DNA from: an uncultured Rhizobiaceae group bacterium
Lineage (GTDB): Bacteria > Pseudomonadota > Alphaproteobacteria > Rhizobiales > Rhizobiaceae
DNA: 64,000 nt
Direction of reading: 5' to 3'
Assembly (NCBI GenBank): GCA_947501445.1
Contig: CANMVS010000008.1
Location: forward strand, 62,001 to 126,000
Numbering within the stretch: the stretch's first letter is position 1; every line of letters begins with the position of its first letter. Under the pieces are notes generated by a model. The model had not been told where the DNA came from. It saw only the letters and a list, made by a program, of their open reading frames with translations, and did no database searches. A program made the position numbers and the translations under genes. This document shows, one piece after another, positions 8,123-17,139 of the stretch.

Positions 8123-11100
8123 ATGTACAAAGAAGATGTTAGTAAACAAGTTGCTGGCAGGCATCTGCAAAGAGCCACTAGGCACGGCAGAACGTTGCAT
8201 GGTTCCCGGGTCTTTCCCACGGCGCTGGTTGCGCTCATCAGCCCTTTCCTGTTTGGAGCAACACTGGCAAGGCCAGCCCTGGCCCAGGAATTGCTGCCAT
8301 CCGGCGGCACTGTAACGGCTGGTACTGCCGACATTTCCGGTGCAGCCGGTGGGCACCTGCAGATTGATCAGTCTTCAAGTCATGCCATCATCAACTGGTC
8401 TTCCTTCTCCATTGGTTCAGGCAATCGTGTTAATATTGCCAATGGCAATGGCGCGACACTTAACCGGGTGACGGGCAGCTCAACCTCCTCCATCAACGGC
8501 ATGCTTTCCAGCTCCGGCTCGGTCTATCTGATCAACCGCAACGGTGTAATCATTGGCAAAGAGGGGGTCATTGATGTGGGTGGCTCCTTCATCGCTTCCA
8601 CACTTGGCATCCGCGATGCAGATTTTATGGATGGTGGTGAGACGACATTTAGCGGTTCAAGTGACGCTCTTGTGGTCAACTATGGTAAAATTGGTGCCCT
8701 GGGCGGTGATGTCGCCCTCATTGCTGCGCAGGTGGAGAATAATGGGTCAATTGACGCGCCAAATGGCACGGCAGCACTAATTTCAGGTTATGAAGTGCTG
8801 ATGCGTGATGCGGCGCTGGATGATGGCAAATTTGTCGTCAAGGTTGGCGGTTCCGACACGTCTGCCACCAACAATGGGGCCATCCGCGCAGCGGAGGCCG
8901 AGTTGCGCGCCAATGGCGGCAATGTTCTGGCATTGGCCGGCAATACCAAAGGTGTTATTCGAGCCACGGGTGTAAAAAAGCAGGGCGGACGGGTTTTTCT
9001 GACGGCAGGTGGTGGCAGTGTAAGCAATAAGGGCAGGATCGTTGCCCGCAAAGCCAAACCACGCAAGATTGCAAAGGCTGATACGACCAGAATCCAGCCA
9101 GCCACAAATGGTGGTGAGGTCTATATCAGGGCAAAATATGTGCACCAGGCCGGTTCCATTGATCTTTCCGGACAAACAGGCGGTCTGGCCGTGCTTACCG
9201 GCAATCATATCGATCTGACATCAGGCTCGCTGATTGATGTTTCCGGCTCGAGCGGTGGCGCAATCCGTATCGGTGGCGACTATCAGGGGGGAATAACCCC
9301 GGACAGGAACCTGTTTGATACACCCCTTGCCACTGCCAAGAGGGTGACTGTTGAAAAGGGCGCTACGCTGCGCGCTGACGCATCCCACGGCAACGGCGGC
9401 AGTGTTGTCGTATGGTCGGATGTGCAGACCAGTTTTGCAGGACTTATAACCGCGCGTGGCGGGGCTGATGCTGGCAATGGCGGTTGGGCGGAAGTTTCTT
9501 CCAAGGGCACTCTGGCCTACAAGGGTTTTGCCGATCTGACGGCAACGTCCGGCATCACCGGCACATTGCTGCTGGATCCGACGAACTATACGATCAATCA
9601 AACCGGCATTTCTCCCGACGGTGGCTCAGCCATTTCTGTCGCAGCTCTCCTATCACAACTCGCCAGTGCCAGTGTCAATATTCAAACGGCGGCAGATGGC
9701 CCACAGAACGGTGACATCACTGTATCCGACGCGCTTGCCTGGGCCAGTTCCAACACCCTCACCCTAACTGCAGCTGGCGGTGTAACCATCACAGCTGCGA
9801 TCACAGCAGCGGCTGGTGGCCTGACCATTGATGCCGTGGGTACAGCGACACCATCGGCGCCGATCCATGTCGGCAAATTTACACTGACAAATGGCAATTG
9901 GGTGCAAAATGCTGCGGTGCTGCCTGATTTTCAAGCCACTGATTTTACTCTTGCCGGCGGCAGTTTCCTGCGTGCATCAGGTGGTGATGGTACCAGCGCT
10001 GCACCCTTTGGCATCAACGATGTATTTGGCCTTCAGGGCATAGGCTCAAGCACCACCCTGCTCGGCGCGGACTATAAGCTCACAGCCAACATTAATGCCT
10101 CCGGTACATCCGGCTGGAACGGCGGCGCAGGCTTTGTGCCCATTGGCAATAGCACCAGCAACAGTTTTTCAGGTAGTTTTGATGGCGATGGTCACACGAT
10201 CACAAACCTCGCCATTGTCCGGCCTTTGACCTCTGATGTTGGGCTGTTCGGAAATATCCAGGGTGGGACAATCGGCAATGTCGGCATAATAGACGGCACT
10301 ATTCGTGGTGGGAATGACGTTGGCGGACTGGCCGGGGTAATTGTTGATGGTACGATCAGCCACGCCTATACCACCGGTACCGCGAGCGGTGGAATCAATG
10401 TCGGCGGTCTTGTTGGCTTTGCCCGCCGAACAATGATTTCGGATTCCTATTCCACCAGCCGGATTAAGGGTACTGGGGTCGGGATTGGAGGGTTAACTGG
10501 CCAATTGAATGGCAGCACAGTCACGCATTCTTATGCCAGTGGGGATGTCAATGGTCTTGACCAAGTCGGTGGATTGATTGGACAAGATTTAGGCGACAAT
10601 ATGATAGCGCATGTTCATGCCAGCGGTGCGGTCAGAGGTGTCAAGAAAATCGGCGGGTTAATTGGAGATATCGGCGCTAATTCCAGAGTTGAGAATGCCT
10701 ACGCCACAGGTGCCGTTAGCGGCATCAACCGTGTTGGTGGGTTGGTAGGAATAACCTCTTCAGGTTCGACCATCAGCCAATCCTATGCCGCCGGTCCCGT
10801 CAACGGAACTACACAGGTGGGTGGATTGGTCGGGGCAAACTTCTCGGGCATAATCTCGCAGGCCTATGCAACTGGGAATGTCAGTGGAACCAGTGAGGTC
10901 GGTGGGCTGGTCGGCGTGGGGAGCGGCGGTACGATTGATCAGTCCTATGCCACCGGTGCAGTCAGCGGCGTCAGCAATGTTGGCGGACTGTTCGGACAAA
11001 ACAGCAGTACCATTTCATCAGCGTCCTTCTGGGATCGTGATACAACGGGGCAGACGGTTGCCGTTGGTTCCGGCGATGCAGCGGGAACCCATGGCCTGCG

Positions 11101-14100
11101 CAGCGACAATTCGAATGGCGCGATTGACGCGTTCGGTCAGGCCACTTTTACCGGTCAGGGCTGGGATTTTTCCACCGACTGGACCATGGTCGACGGTGAG
11201 ACGCGGCCTTTCGGGCAGTGGGAACATTCAACCACCATCAGCAATGCCCACCAGCTCCAGCTTGTCGGCATGAATGCGGCGACACTGGCAATGGACTACA
11301 CGATAATCAACGACATCGATCTGGGTGCTGCGCTCTCCGACCCGTCACAGATGTGGAAGACCGCCGCCTCCGGTGTCCAGCAATATGGTTTTGTGCCCAT
11401 TGGCGATGCCACAAATTATTTCACTGGCGACCTGAATGGTGGTGGCCATGTCATTTCCGGGCTATTCATCAATCGGCCGGCAACCGACAATGTTGGTTTA
11501 GTTGGTGCTTCATTAGGTTCCTACGTCAGCGATCTTGGTCTGGCAGATGTTGAAATTTTCGGGCATGACAATGTTGGCGCTCTGGCCGGATTTCAAGGTT
11601 CTGGTCCGAGCGGTGCCACCCGGGTTTATTCGGGCGGCAATGTCAACGGTAATGACAACGTTGGCGGGCTGATTGGCCACAGTTTATACGGCAATGGAGT
11701 AACCTATACCTATTCTGACGCCAATGTGAGCGGCAATGGCTCTGTCGGTGGGTTAATGGGCCGCGCGGATTTCATGAGACTTAATCATGCCTATGCAACC
11801 GGCACGGTCAGCGGCAGTGATAATGTTGGCGGCTTGGCCGGAACACTGCTCGGCTCCAATATGCAATATGTATATGCCAGCGGAGCCGTAAATGGTGCGA
11901 CCAATACCGGTGGTCTGGTGGGATCGCTCGAACACACCAGTCGGCTGTCCAACAACCATTGGGATATCAATACAACCGGCCAAAACTCTGCTTACGGAAG
12001 CATCAGCACCAATGCTATTGTCAATACCACGATCGGCCTGACAACGGCGCAGGCGCGCAATGCAGCAAATTATGCAGGCTGGAGCATCGCTACAGCGCCT
12101 GGCAACAGTGTGCCAGCAACGGGCTGGCTGATGATCGATGGTGAGACGCGGCCATTTCTGGCGTTCGAACATTCAACGGATATCCGCAATCTTCACCAGC
12201 TCCAGCTTATGGGTTTTGACCTGGATGCCAATTATGTTGTCATTGCTGATATTGATGCCAGTGCCTCCAGCGGTGCCAGTGCTTCTGACATGTGGGCCAC
12301 ATCCGGCTTCGTACCCATTGGCGATGCCACAAATTATTTCACTGGCGACCTGGATGGCGGTGGCCATGTCATTTCCGGACTATTCATCAATCGACCGTCA
12401 ACCGACAATGTTGGTTTAGTTGGGGCTTCATTGGGTTCCCATGTCAGCGATCTTGGTGTGGCAGATGTTACAATTATTGGGCGCGACAATGTTGGCGCTC
12501 TGGCCGGGTATCAATCCGCAAAAGAAGGCGGTGCCAGCCGGGTTTATTCGAGCGGCTATGTCAACGGAAATGACAATGTTGGTGGGCTGATTGGCCAGAG
12601 TCATTACGGCCGTGGCGTCGCCTACGCCTATTCCGACGCCAATGTGAGTGGCAATAGCTCTGTTGGCGGATTAATTGGTCGCACGAGATACAACGAACTA
12701 AATCAGGCTTATGCAACCGGCACGGTCAGCGGTAAAGATAGTGTTGGCGGGTTAGTCGGGACACTGCACGGCACCCGTATGAATTATGTATATGCCAGCG
12801 GTTCGGTAAATGGTGTTACCAATACCGGTGGTCTGGTTGGATCGGTCGAGAGCATCAGTCAACTGTCCAACAGTCGTTGGGATATCAATACAACCGGCCA
12901 AAATTCCGCCTACGGAAGCATCAGCACCAATGCTATTGTCAATACCACGATCGGCCTGACAACGGCGCAGGCTCGCAATGCAGCAAATTATGCAGGCTGG
13001 AGCATCTCCGCAGCGCCTGGCAACAGTGTGCCAGCAACGGACTGGCTGATGATTGATGGCGAGACGCGGCCATTTCTGGCTTTTGAACACACTACACAAA
13101 TCAGCAATCTTCACCAGCTCCAGCTGATGGGTTTCGACCTTGATGCAAACTATCGCCTTATTGCCGATATTGATGCCAGTGCCACCAGCGGTGCCAATGC
13201 TTCTGACATGTGGACCACATCCGGCTTTGTGCCCATTGGCACCAGCACCAGCAACAGTTTTTCAGGTAGTTTTGATGGCGCCGGCCACACGATCTCAAAC
13301 CTGGCCATCAACCGACCCTTGGCCATATATGTTGGATTGTTCGGAAATATCCAGGGTGGGGCAATCAGCGATGTCGGCATAATAGACGGCACTATTCGAG
13401 GCGCGTCTGAAGTTGGCGGACTGGCTGGAGTAATTTATGATGGTACAATCAGCAATGCCTATACCACCGGTACCGCGAGTGGCGGCCGCACAGTCGGCGG
13501 CCTTGTTGGCTTTGCCCGCCGAACAACGATTTCGGATTCCTATTCCGCCAGCCGGATTAACGGCACTGGGGAAATTATTGGAGGGTTAGTTGGCCAATTG
13601 CACAGCAGCGCAGTCATGCATTCTTATGCCAGTGGGGACGTCAATGGTGTTGAGGACGTCGGTGGATTGATTGGACTAGACAACAGCTTCAATGTGATAA
13701 CACATGTTCATGCCAGCGGTACGGTCAGCGGTGTCCAGGATATCGGCGGGTTAATTGGAACTATCGGCACTGATACCAGGGTTGAGAATGCCTACGCCAC
13801 AGGTGCTGTTAGCGGTATCAACCGTGTTGGTGGGTTGGTCGGAGCAAACTTTTCCGGCCTGATTTCACAGGCCTATGCAACTGGGAATGTCAGTGGAACC
13901 AGTGAGGTCGGCGGGTTGGTCGGCGAGGGCAGCGGCGCTACGATTGCTCAGTCCTATGCCACCGGTGCGGTTGACGGTGATCAGTTGGTCGGTGGGCTTG
14001 TCGGAAAGCAATGGAATTCTACAACGACGGGTTCCCATGCGATCGGTTCGGTTGCAGGTAGTTCGCAGGTCGGCGGGCTGGTTGGTGGAAATTATGGCGG

Positions 14101-16195
14101 CATACTCACCCGGGTATACTCAGTTGGCCAGGTCAACGGGGGGCGTGAGGCTGGCGGGCTGGTCGGCGAAAACAGCAATGGGACCATAACCCAGGCCTAT
14201 GCCACTGGTGCGGTCATCGGTGCCGTCCGTATTGGCGGACTGGTTGGCTATAACCACGCCAACAGCACGATTACCCAGGCCTATGCCAGCGGTTTCGTGC
14301 GGGCCCTGAGTAACAGTGGCGGGCTCATCGGTGAAAATTCAGACAGTACGGTTGCGCAGGTCTATGCCACTGGTGCCGTCAGCGACGGAGCAAATACGGG
14401 TGGTTTGGTCGGCCTAAACATTGGCAATTCCTCTTTTACGGCCAGCTACTGGAACACTGAAACCACCGGACAGGCTGGTGGTTACGGCGAAAACACCGGC
14501 GCGATAATAACACTGGGTGGTTTGACAACAGCGCAACTTCAGGCGGCGCTGCCAAATGGATTTGATTCGTCTGACTGGGGCGTTATTGCTGATATCTCCA
14601 ACCCCTATTTCAACTGGCGCTTTGCCAGTGGTCCACGTGTGGTTTCGGGGCAGGTGTCCGGCGTGACCGACGGCAATGGTGCACTCGGCGTAAATGTCGC
14701 CGTGGATGGCACTCTTGTTGCCGCAACTCACACCGGTGCTGATGGTACCTATTATCTTGCGCTTGATACACTCGGCACACCCGTCCTTGCCTGGCTAGAT
14801 GGCACGCGCTACACGATTGCGGATTCACCTGAATACGGTAATGCGGTGGCCTCGACTGGCGGTGGCCATGCCACCGGCCTTGATATAGACAAGGATTGGG
14901 TGCGCGTTAACAGCACTCACGGCACACTGAGCAGTGTGCAGGATGGACTGATGACCGACGCCATGGGCGCACTAAGTGGCAACGAATTTCTCTACTCTGT
15001 CTCAGCCACGCCCCCATCGCTCAATCCGGCAATTGGCTTGCGCATCCACGCCGACCACAGCAATTTTGTCGTGGACCGGGCACTCGATAACAATGGACCT
15101 GTGTGGATGGAAAGCACCGGTCATCTGACGCTCGCATCGGGAACATCCATTGTGACCTCGGCACCCGGCACGGGTATCGTTCTTTCGGCAGTGGGCGATT
15201 TCGTCAATAATGCAGGAGCAAATGCGCTCATGACAGCCGGACGCTGGCTGGTCTATTCGAACAACCCGCAGGGAGCGAGTTTTGGGGGGCTGGACAGCAA
15301 TAACACTGCCAAATGGAATTCTTCCATCATGATGACCGTACCCGACAGTGTAATCGAGACCGGCAATCGTTATCTCTTTAAACATCAGCCGATCCTCACC
15401 GTTAGATCAAAAGACGCCAGCAAAATCTATGGCCAGGTTGCTGATCTTTCTTCGGTTTTTGAAATTACGGGCTATATGGGCGGTGTTGCAGGCGCCTTTC
15501 TGGCTGATGATCCATCGTCGGTGGTTAACGGTGCGCCGCTATTGAGCTCTGCAGGTGCCCACGCGGCCGCCAATGTTGGTGGTGGAACAGGCTCCGGATC
15601 GGGCTATGTAATCGTTGGAGAGGTTGGATCACTTACGTCCAGGGCTGGTCATGCATTCTCATTTGCAGATGATGGGTTGCTGACGGTGAATAAGGCAACG
15701 TTGAGCATTGCGGCGGACAACCAGTCAAAGACCTTTGACGACAATGTGTTCGTTGGTCCCTATACCGCCTCCTATTCGGGCTTCGTCAATGGCGATAGTG
15801 CTGCCAATCTTGATGGCCAGCTTACCTTTGGTGGTGCGTCACAGGGGGCAATCAATGTTGGTATGCATGAAATCACGGTTGATGGACACATCTCGGATAA
15901 CTATGACTTGATTTATGTGGGTGGCGTTCTGACAATCAATCAGCAACAGCATCAAACCGGCAGACCGCTCGGGGATGCCGGTACCGGCGGATTACTTCCG
16001 CCTTACGACATATTGAACAACACCTGGATCATGTTGCAAAACGGCAATGATATTTGCATGAACGACCGACAGAGCGATTGCATCGACACAACATCCCTGT
16101 CCTGCAAACAGCCGATTGAAACTGCTAAATTGTGTCTCAATCAGTCCAATGCGGAATCAGATAACGGGGAAACTGCAAATTATGGAAATAATTAG
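8123..16195 (+). CDS. Giant two-partner-secretion (TpsA/FHA-like) adhesin with GLUG repeats
   Basis: A 2,690-residue exoprotein. An extended signal peptide (about residues 1-54, basic N-region, hydrophobic core VFPTALVALISPFLFGATL, cleavage after ALA) precedes a haemagglutinin/TPS domain (about 57-175; INWSSFSIGSGNRVNIANG and SVYLINRNGVIIGKEG). Beta-helical sequence follows, then over 30 GLUG-type motifs (V-G-G-L-V/I-G) between about residues 725 and 2100. After that come a CarboxypepD/Ig-like segment (about 2170-2230), two MBG/YDG-like domains (about 2420-2610) and a tail with four cysteines (about 2645-2680). The protein is presumably exported by a TpsB/Omp85 transporter, but none is encoded within 8 kb upstream or anywhere downstream in the window. 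The likely role is adhesion, aggregation or biofilm formation. The size, signal and domain order are seen directly. The function is by family. Confidence 0.9.
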   Translation: MYKEDVSKQVAGRHLQRATRHGRTLHGSRVFPTALVALISPFLFGATLARPALAQELLPSGGTVTAGTADISGAAGGHLQIDQSSSHAIINWSSFSIGSGNRVNIANGNGATLNRVTGSSTSSINGMLSSSGSVYLINRNGVIIGKEGVIDVGGSFIASTLGIRDADFMDGGETTFSGSSDALVVNYGKIGALGGDVALIAAQVENNGSIDAPNGTAALISGYEVLMRDAALDDGKFVVKVGGSDTSATNNGAIRAAEAELRANGGNVLALAGNTKGVIRATGVKKQGGRVFLTAGGGSVSNKGRIVARKAKPRKIAKADTTRIQPATNGGEVYIRAKYVHQAGSIDLSGQTGGLAVLTGNHIDLTSGSLIDVSGSSGGAIRIGGDYQGGITPDRNLFDTPLATAKRVTVEKGATLRADASHGNGGSVVVWSDVQTSFAGLITARGGADAGNGGWAEVSSKGTLAYKGFADLTATSGITGTLLLDPTNYTINQTGISPDGGSAISVAALLSQLASASVNIQTAADGPQNGDITVSDALAWASSNTLTLTAAGGVTITAAITAAAGGLTIDAVGTATPSAPIHVGKFTLTNGNWVQNAAVLPDFQATDFTLAGGSFLRASGGDGTSAAPFGINDVFGLQGIGSSTTLLGADYKLTANINASGTSGWNGGAGFVPIGNSTSNSFSGSFDGDGHTITNLAIVRPLTSDVGLFGNIQGGTIGNVGIIDGTIRGGNDVGGLAGVIVDGTISHAYTTGTASGGINVGGLVGFARRTMISDSYSTSRIKGTGVGIGGLTGQLNGSTVTHSYASGDVNGLDQVGGLIGQDLGDNMIAHVHASGAVRGVKKIGGLIGDIGANSRVENAYATGAVSGINRVGGLVGITSSGSTISQSYAAGPVNGTTQVGGLVGANFSGIISQAYATGNVSGTSEVGGLVGVGSGGTIDQSYATGAVSGVSNVGGLFGQNSSTISSASFWDRDTTGQTVAVGSGDAAGTHGLRSDNSNGAIDAFGQATFTGQGWDFSTDWTMVDGETRPFGQWEHSTTISNAHQLQLVGMNAATLAMDYTIINDIDLGAALSDPSQMWKTAASGVQQYGFVPIGDATNYFTGDLNGGGHVISGLFINRPATDNVGLVGASLGSYVSDLGLADVEIFGHDNVGALAGFQGSGPSGATRVYSGGNVNGNDNVGGLIGHSLYGNGVTYTYSDANVSGNGSVGGLMGRADFMRLNHAYATGTVSGSDNVGGLAGTLLGSNMQYVYASGAVNGATNTGGLVGSLEHTSRLSNNHWDINTTGQNSAYGSISTNAIVNTTIGLTTAQARNAANYAGWSIATAPGNSVPATGWLMIDGETRPFLAFEHSTDIRNLHQLQLMGFDLDANYVVIADIDASASSGASASDMWATSGFVPIGDATNYFTGDLDGGGHVISGLFINRPSTDNVGLVGASLGSHVSDLGVADVTIIGRDNVGALAGYQSAKEGGASRVYSSGYVNGNDNVGGLIGQSHYGRGVAYAYSDANVSGNSSVGGLIGRTRYNELNQAYATGTVSGKDSVGGLVGTLHGTRMNYVYASGSVNGVTNTGGLVGSVESISQLSNSRWDINTTGQNSAYGSISTNAIVNTTIGLTTAQARNAANYAGWSISAAPGNSVPATDWLMIDGETRPFLAFEHTTQISNLHQLQLMGFDLDANYRLIADIDASATSGANASDMWTTSGFVPIGTSTSNSFSGSFDGAGHTISNLAINRPLAIYVGLFGNIQGGAISDVGIIDGTIRGASEVGGLAGVIYDGTISNAYTTGTASGGRTVGGLVGFARRTTISDSYSASRINGTGEIIGGLVGQLHSSAVMHSYASGDVNGVEDVGGLIGLDNSFNVITHVHASGTVSGVQDIGGLIGTIGTDTRVENAYATGAVSGINRVGGLVGANFSGLISQAYATGNVSGTSEVGGLVGEGSGATIAQSYATGAVDGDQLVGGLVGKQWNSTTTGSHAIGSVAGSSQVGGLVGGNYGGILTRVYSVGQVNGGREAGGLVGENSNGTITQAYATGAVIGAVRIGGLVGYNHANSTITQAYASGFVRALSNSGGLIGENSDSTVAQVYATGAVSDGANTGGLVGLNIGNSSFTASYWNTETTGQAGGYGENTGAIITLGGLTTAQLQAALPNGFDSSDWGVIADISNPYFNWRFASGPRVVSGQVSGVTDGNGALGVNVAVDGTLVAATHTGADGTYYLALDTLGTPVLAWLDGTRYTIADSPEYGNAVASTGGGHATGLDIDKDWVRVNSTHGTLSSVQDGLMTDAMGALSGNEFLYSVSATPPSLNPAIGLRIHADHSNFVVDRALDNNGPVWMESTGHLTLASGTSIVTSAPGTGIVLSAVGDFVNNAGANALMTAGRWLVYSNNPQGASFGGLDSNNTAKWNSSIMMTVPDSVIETGNRYLFKHQPILTVRSKDASKIYGQVADLSSVFEITGYMGGVAGAFLADDPSSVVNGAPLLSSAGAHAAANVGGGTGSGSGYVIVGEVGSLTSRAGHAFSFADDGLLTVNKATLSIAADNQSKTFDDNVFVGPYTASYSGFVNGDSAANLDGQLTFGGASQGAINVGMHEITVDGHISDNYDLIYVGGVLTINQQQHQTGRPLGDAGTGGLLPPYDILNNTWIMLQNGNDICMNDRQSDCIDTTSLSCKQPIETAKLCLNQSNAESDNGETANYGNN
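10131..10970 (+). repeat. Adhesin block A, duplicated at 13224-13979
   Basis: The stretch starting GCTTTGTGCCCATTGGC is repeated 3,093 bp downstream with high identity (NSFSGSFDG, IQGG, GLVGFARRT, ATGAVSGINRVGGLVG all recur in order). By the distal end the offset has fallen to 3,009 bp, so the second copy lacks 84 bp. That equals one 28-residue GLUG unit (the ITSSGSTISQSYAAGPVNG segment) present in the first copy. The missing unit is in frame. Confidence 0.8.
11393..13228 (+). repeat. Adhesin tandem duplication B-B' (918-bp unit)
   Basis: The segment starting at 11393 (GTGCCCATTGGCGATGCC) recurs at 12311 with a constant offset of 918 bp, exactly 306 codons. The distal parts (11965-12150 and 12883-13068, encoding NTTGQNSAYGSISTNAIV) are almost identical, whereas the GLUG parts have diverged more. 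The two units lie between block A and its copy A', so the whole array is A-B-B'-A'. Confidence 0.8.
13224..13979 (+). repeat. Adhesin block A', copy of 10131-10970
   Basis: Second copy of block A, with the same order of GLUG motifs and the same IQGG and FARRT signatures, one 28-residue motif shorter. It continues into further, non-duplicated GLUG motifs up to about 14410. Confidence 0.78.
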
Positions 16196-16258
16196 GTTTT
16201 ATGGTGTTTTATGAACACTGAATGGTGATGGTTTGTGCTGAAGGACGGCTGCTTTACC

Positions 16259-16362
16259 AGAGCAATTCAGGTTTTGACGGAATCGGCAAAGCCTGAATGC
16301 GTCAACAAAAATCAAAGGCCGACACCATTGTCCCGTTTCTGACAAAACGTGAAACGGTCTAA
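16259..16362 (+). repeat. RIME-like intergenic repeat, copy 1
   Basis: A 104-bp element that begins AGAGCAATTCAGG and ends GTGAAACGGTCTAA. It has two palindromic parts: a left arm pair CAGGTTTTG / CAAAGCCTG and a right arm pair CCGTTT / AAACGG. Four more copies occur at 26880, 30580, 45037 and 56124. This copy lies between the convergent 3' ends of the adhesin and lrp genes, where it may act as a bidirectional terminator or RNA-processing site. The rest of the 370-bp spacer (16196-16258 and 16363-16565) shows nothing else convincing. Confidence 0.85.
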
Positions 16363-16565
16363 AGTAAATATATGACAATACAGCAGCGGCACGCAGCCTG
16401 TAACGGTCTGATAGCGAGCAATGTCCTTGTGTGTTCAGACAGGCTGCTCCCTGGGCTTGATCAAAACGGATACACTAAATTCAGTCGCCCGGATATGAAC
16501 CCGCACAAACCCCGATCAGCCAGGTTCATGTCAGTGTCGCGTGTTGTTACAGGCAGGCGAAAACT

Positions 16566-17027
16566 TCACACCGGCAGGTAGGATGTGTTCTTGATTTCTT
16601 CCATCACTGCGTAGGTATGTGTCTCGCGAACACCCGGCAGTGTCAAAATCACATCCGAAAGGAAGGTGCGATAGGCATTCATATCCGCTACGCGTGCCTT
16701 GACCAGATAATCAAAGCCGCCGGCAACCATATGGCATTCCATGACGTCGTCGCTGCGCCGGGCTGCTTCTGAAAAGGCCTCGAATACATCGCGTGTGGTG
16801 CGGTCAAGCTTTACCTCGACAAAGACCAGCATCTGGCGCCCGAGCTTTGCCGGTGAGAGCCGCGCGGTAAATCCTTCCACATATCCCTCACGCAGCAGGC
16901 GCTTAACCCGCTCGGATGTGGCGGTGGGTGAAAGGTTCACCTGTTCCGACAATTCCGTGTTGGAAATTTTTCCGTCTTTCTGGAGCAGTCGGAGGATCTT
17001 TCGGTCTATTCGATCAAGGTTCTTCAT
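16566..17027 (-). CDS. Lrp/AsnC-family regulator, probable proline-responsive activator of putA
   Basis: A 153-residue regulator with an N-terminal winged helix-turn-helix (about residues 5-50: LDRIDRKILRLLQKDGKISN, then LSPTATSERVKRLLREGYVEG). A C-terminal RAM ligand-binding domain follows (about 65-150, including VAGGFDYLVKARVADMNAY and LPGVRETHTYAVMEEIK). The length is normal for Lrp/AsnC. It is divergent from putA with 112 bp between the starts. In Agrobacterium and Rhodobacter the same arrangement (PutR and putA) gives proline-induced activation of putA, so that role is inferred here. The name PutR is not certain from sequence alone. Confidence 0.9.
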   Translation of the reverse strand: MKNLDRIDRKILRLLQKDGKISNTELSEQVNLSPTATSERVKRLLREGYVEGFTARLSPAKLGRQMLVFVEVKLDRTTRDVFEAFSEAARRSDDVMECHMVAGGFDYLVKARVADMNAYRTFLSDVILTLPGVRETHTYAVMEEIKNTSYLPV

Positions 17028-17139
17028 TTTTCGCTACCATATTTCCTTCTGATAGATGTTATCGCAGAATACTGACCGAAATACAGTGATTTTTTTGCTT
17101 GAGTTGCAGATATCATGGCGAAAACACCGGAGAATTGAA
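17028..17139. promoter_or_regulatory. lrp-putA divergent control region
   Basis: 112 bp between the divergent starts. It has AT-rich patches (CAGTGATTTTTTTGCTTGAG) that could hold the Lrp binding sites and the putA promoter, and GGAG at 17129-17132 that serves the putA ATG. No symmetric operator stands out. Confidence 0.4.

Noticed and set aside
10300-14410. Regularly spaced repeats that could be mistaken for a CRISPR or satellite array
   Set aside because: The repeats are in-frame, degenerate GLUG motifs of a continuous protein. There are no constant direct repeats with unique spacers.
16372-16581. 69-codon frame between the adhesin and lrp
   Set aside because: It starts just after repeat copy 1, has no ribosome site, runs into the end of lrp on the other strand and has no protein-like pattern.
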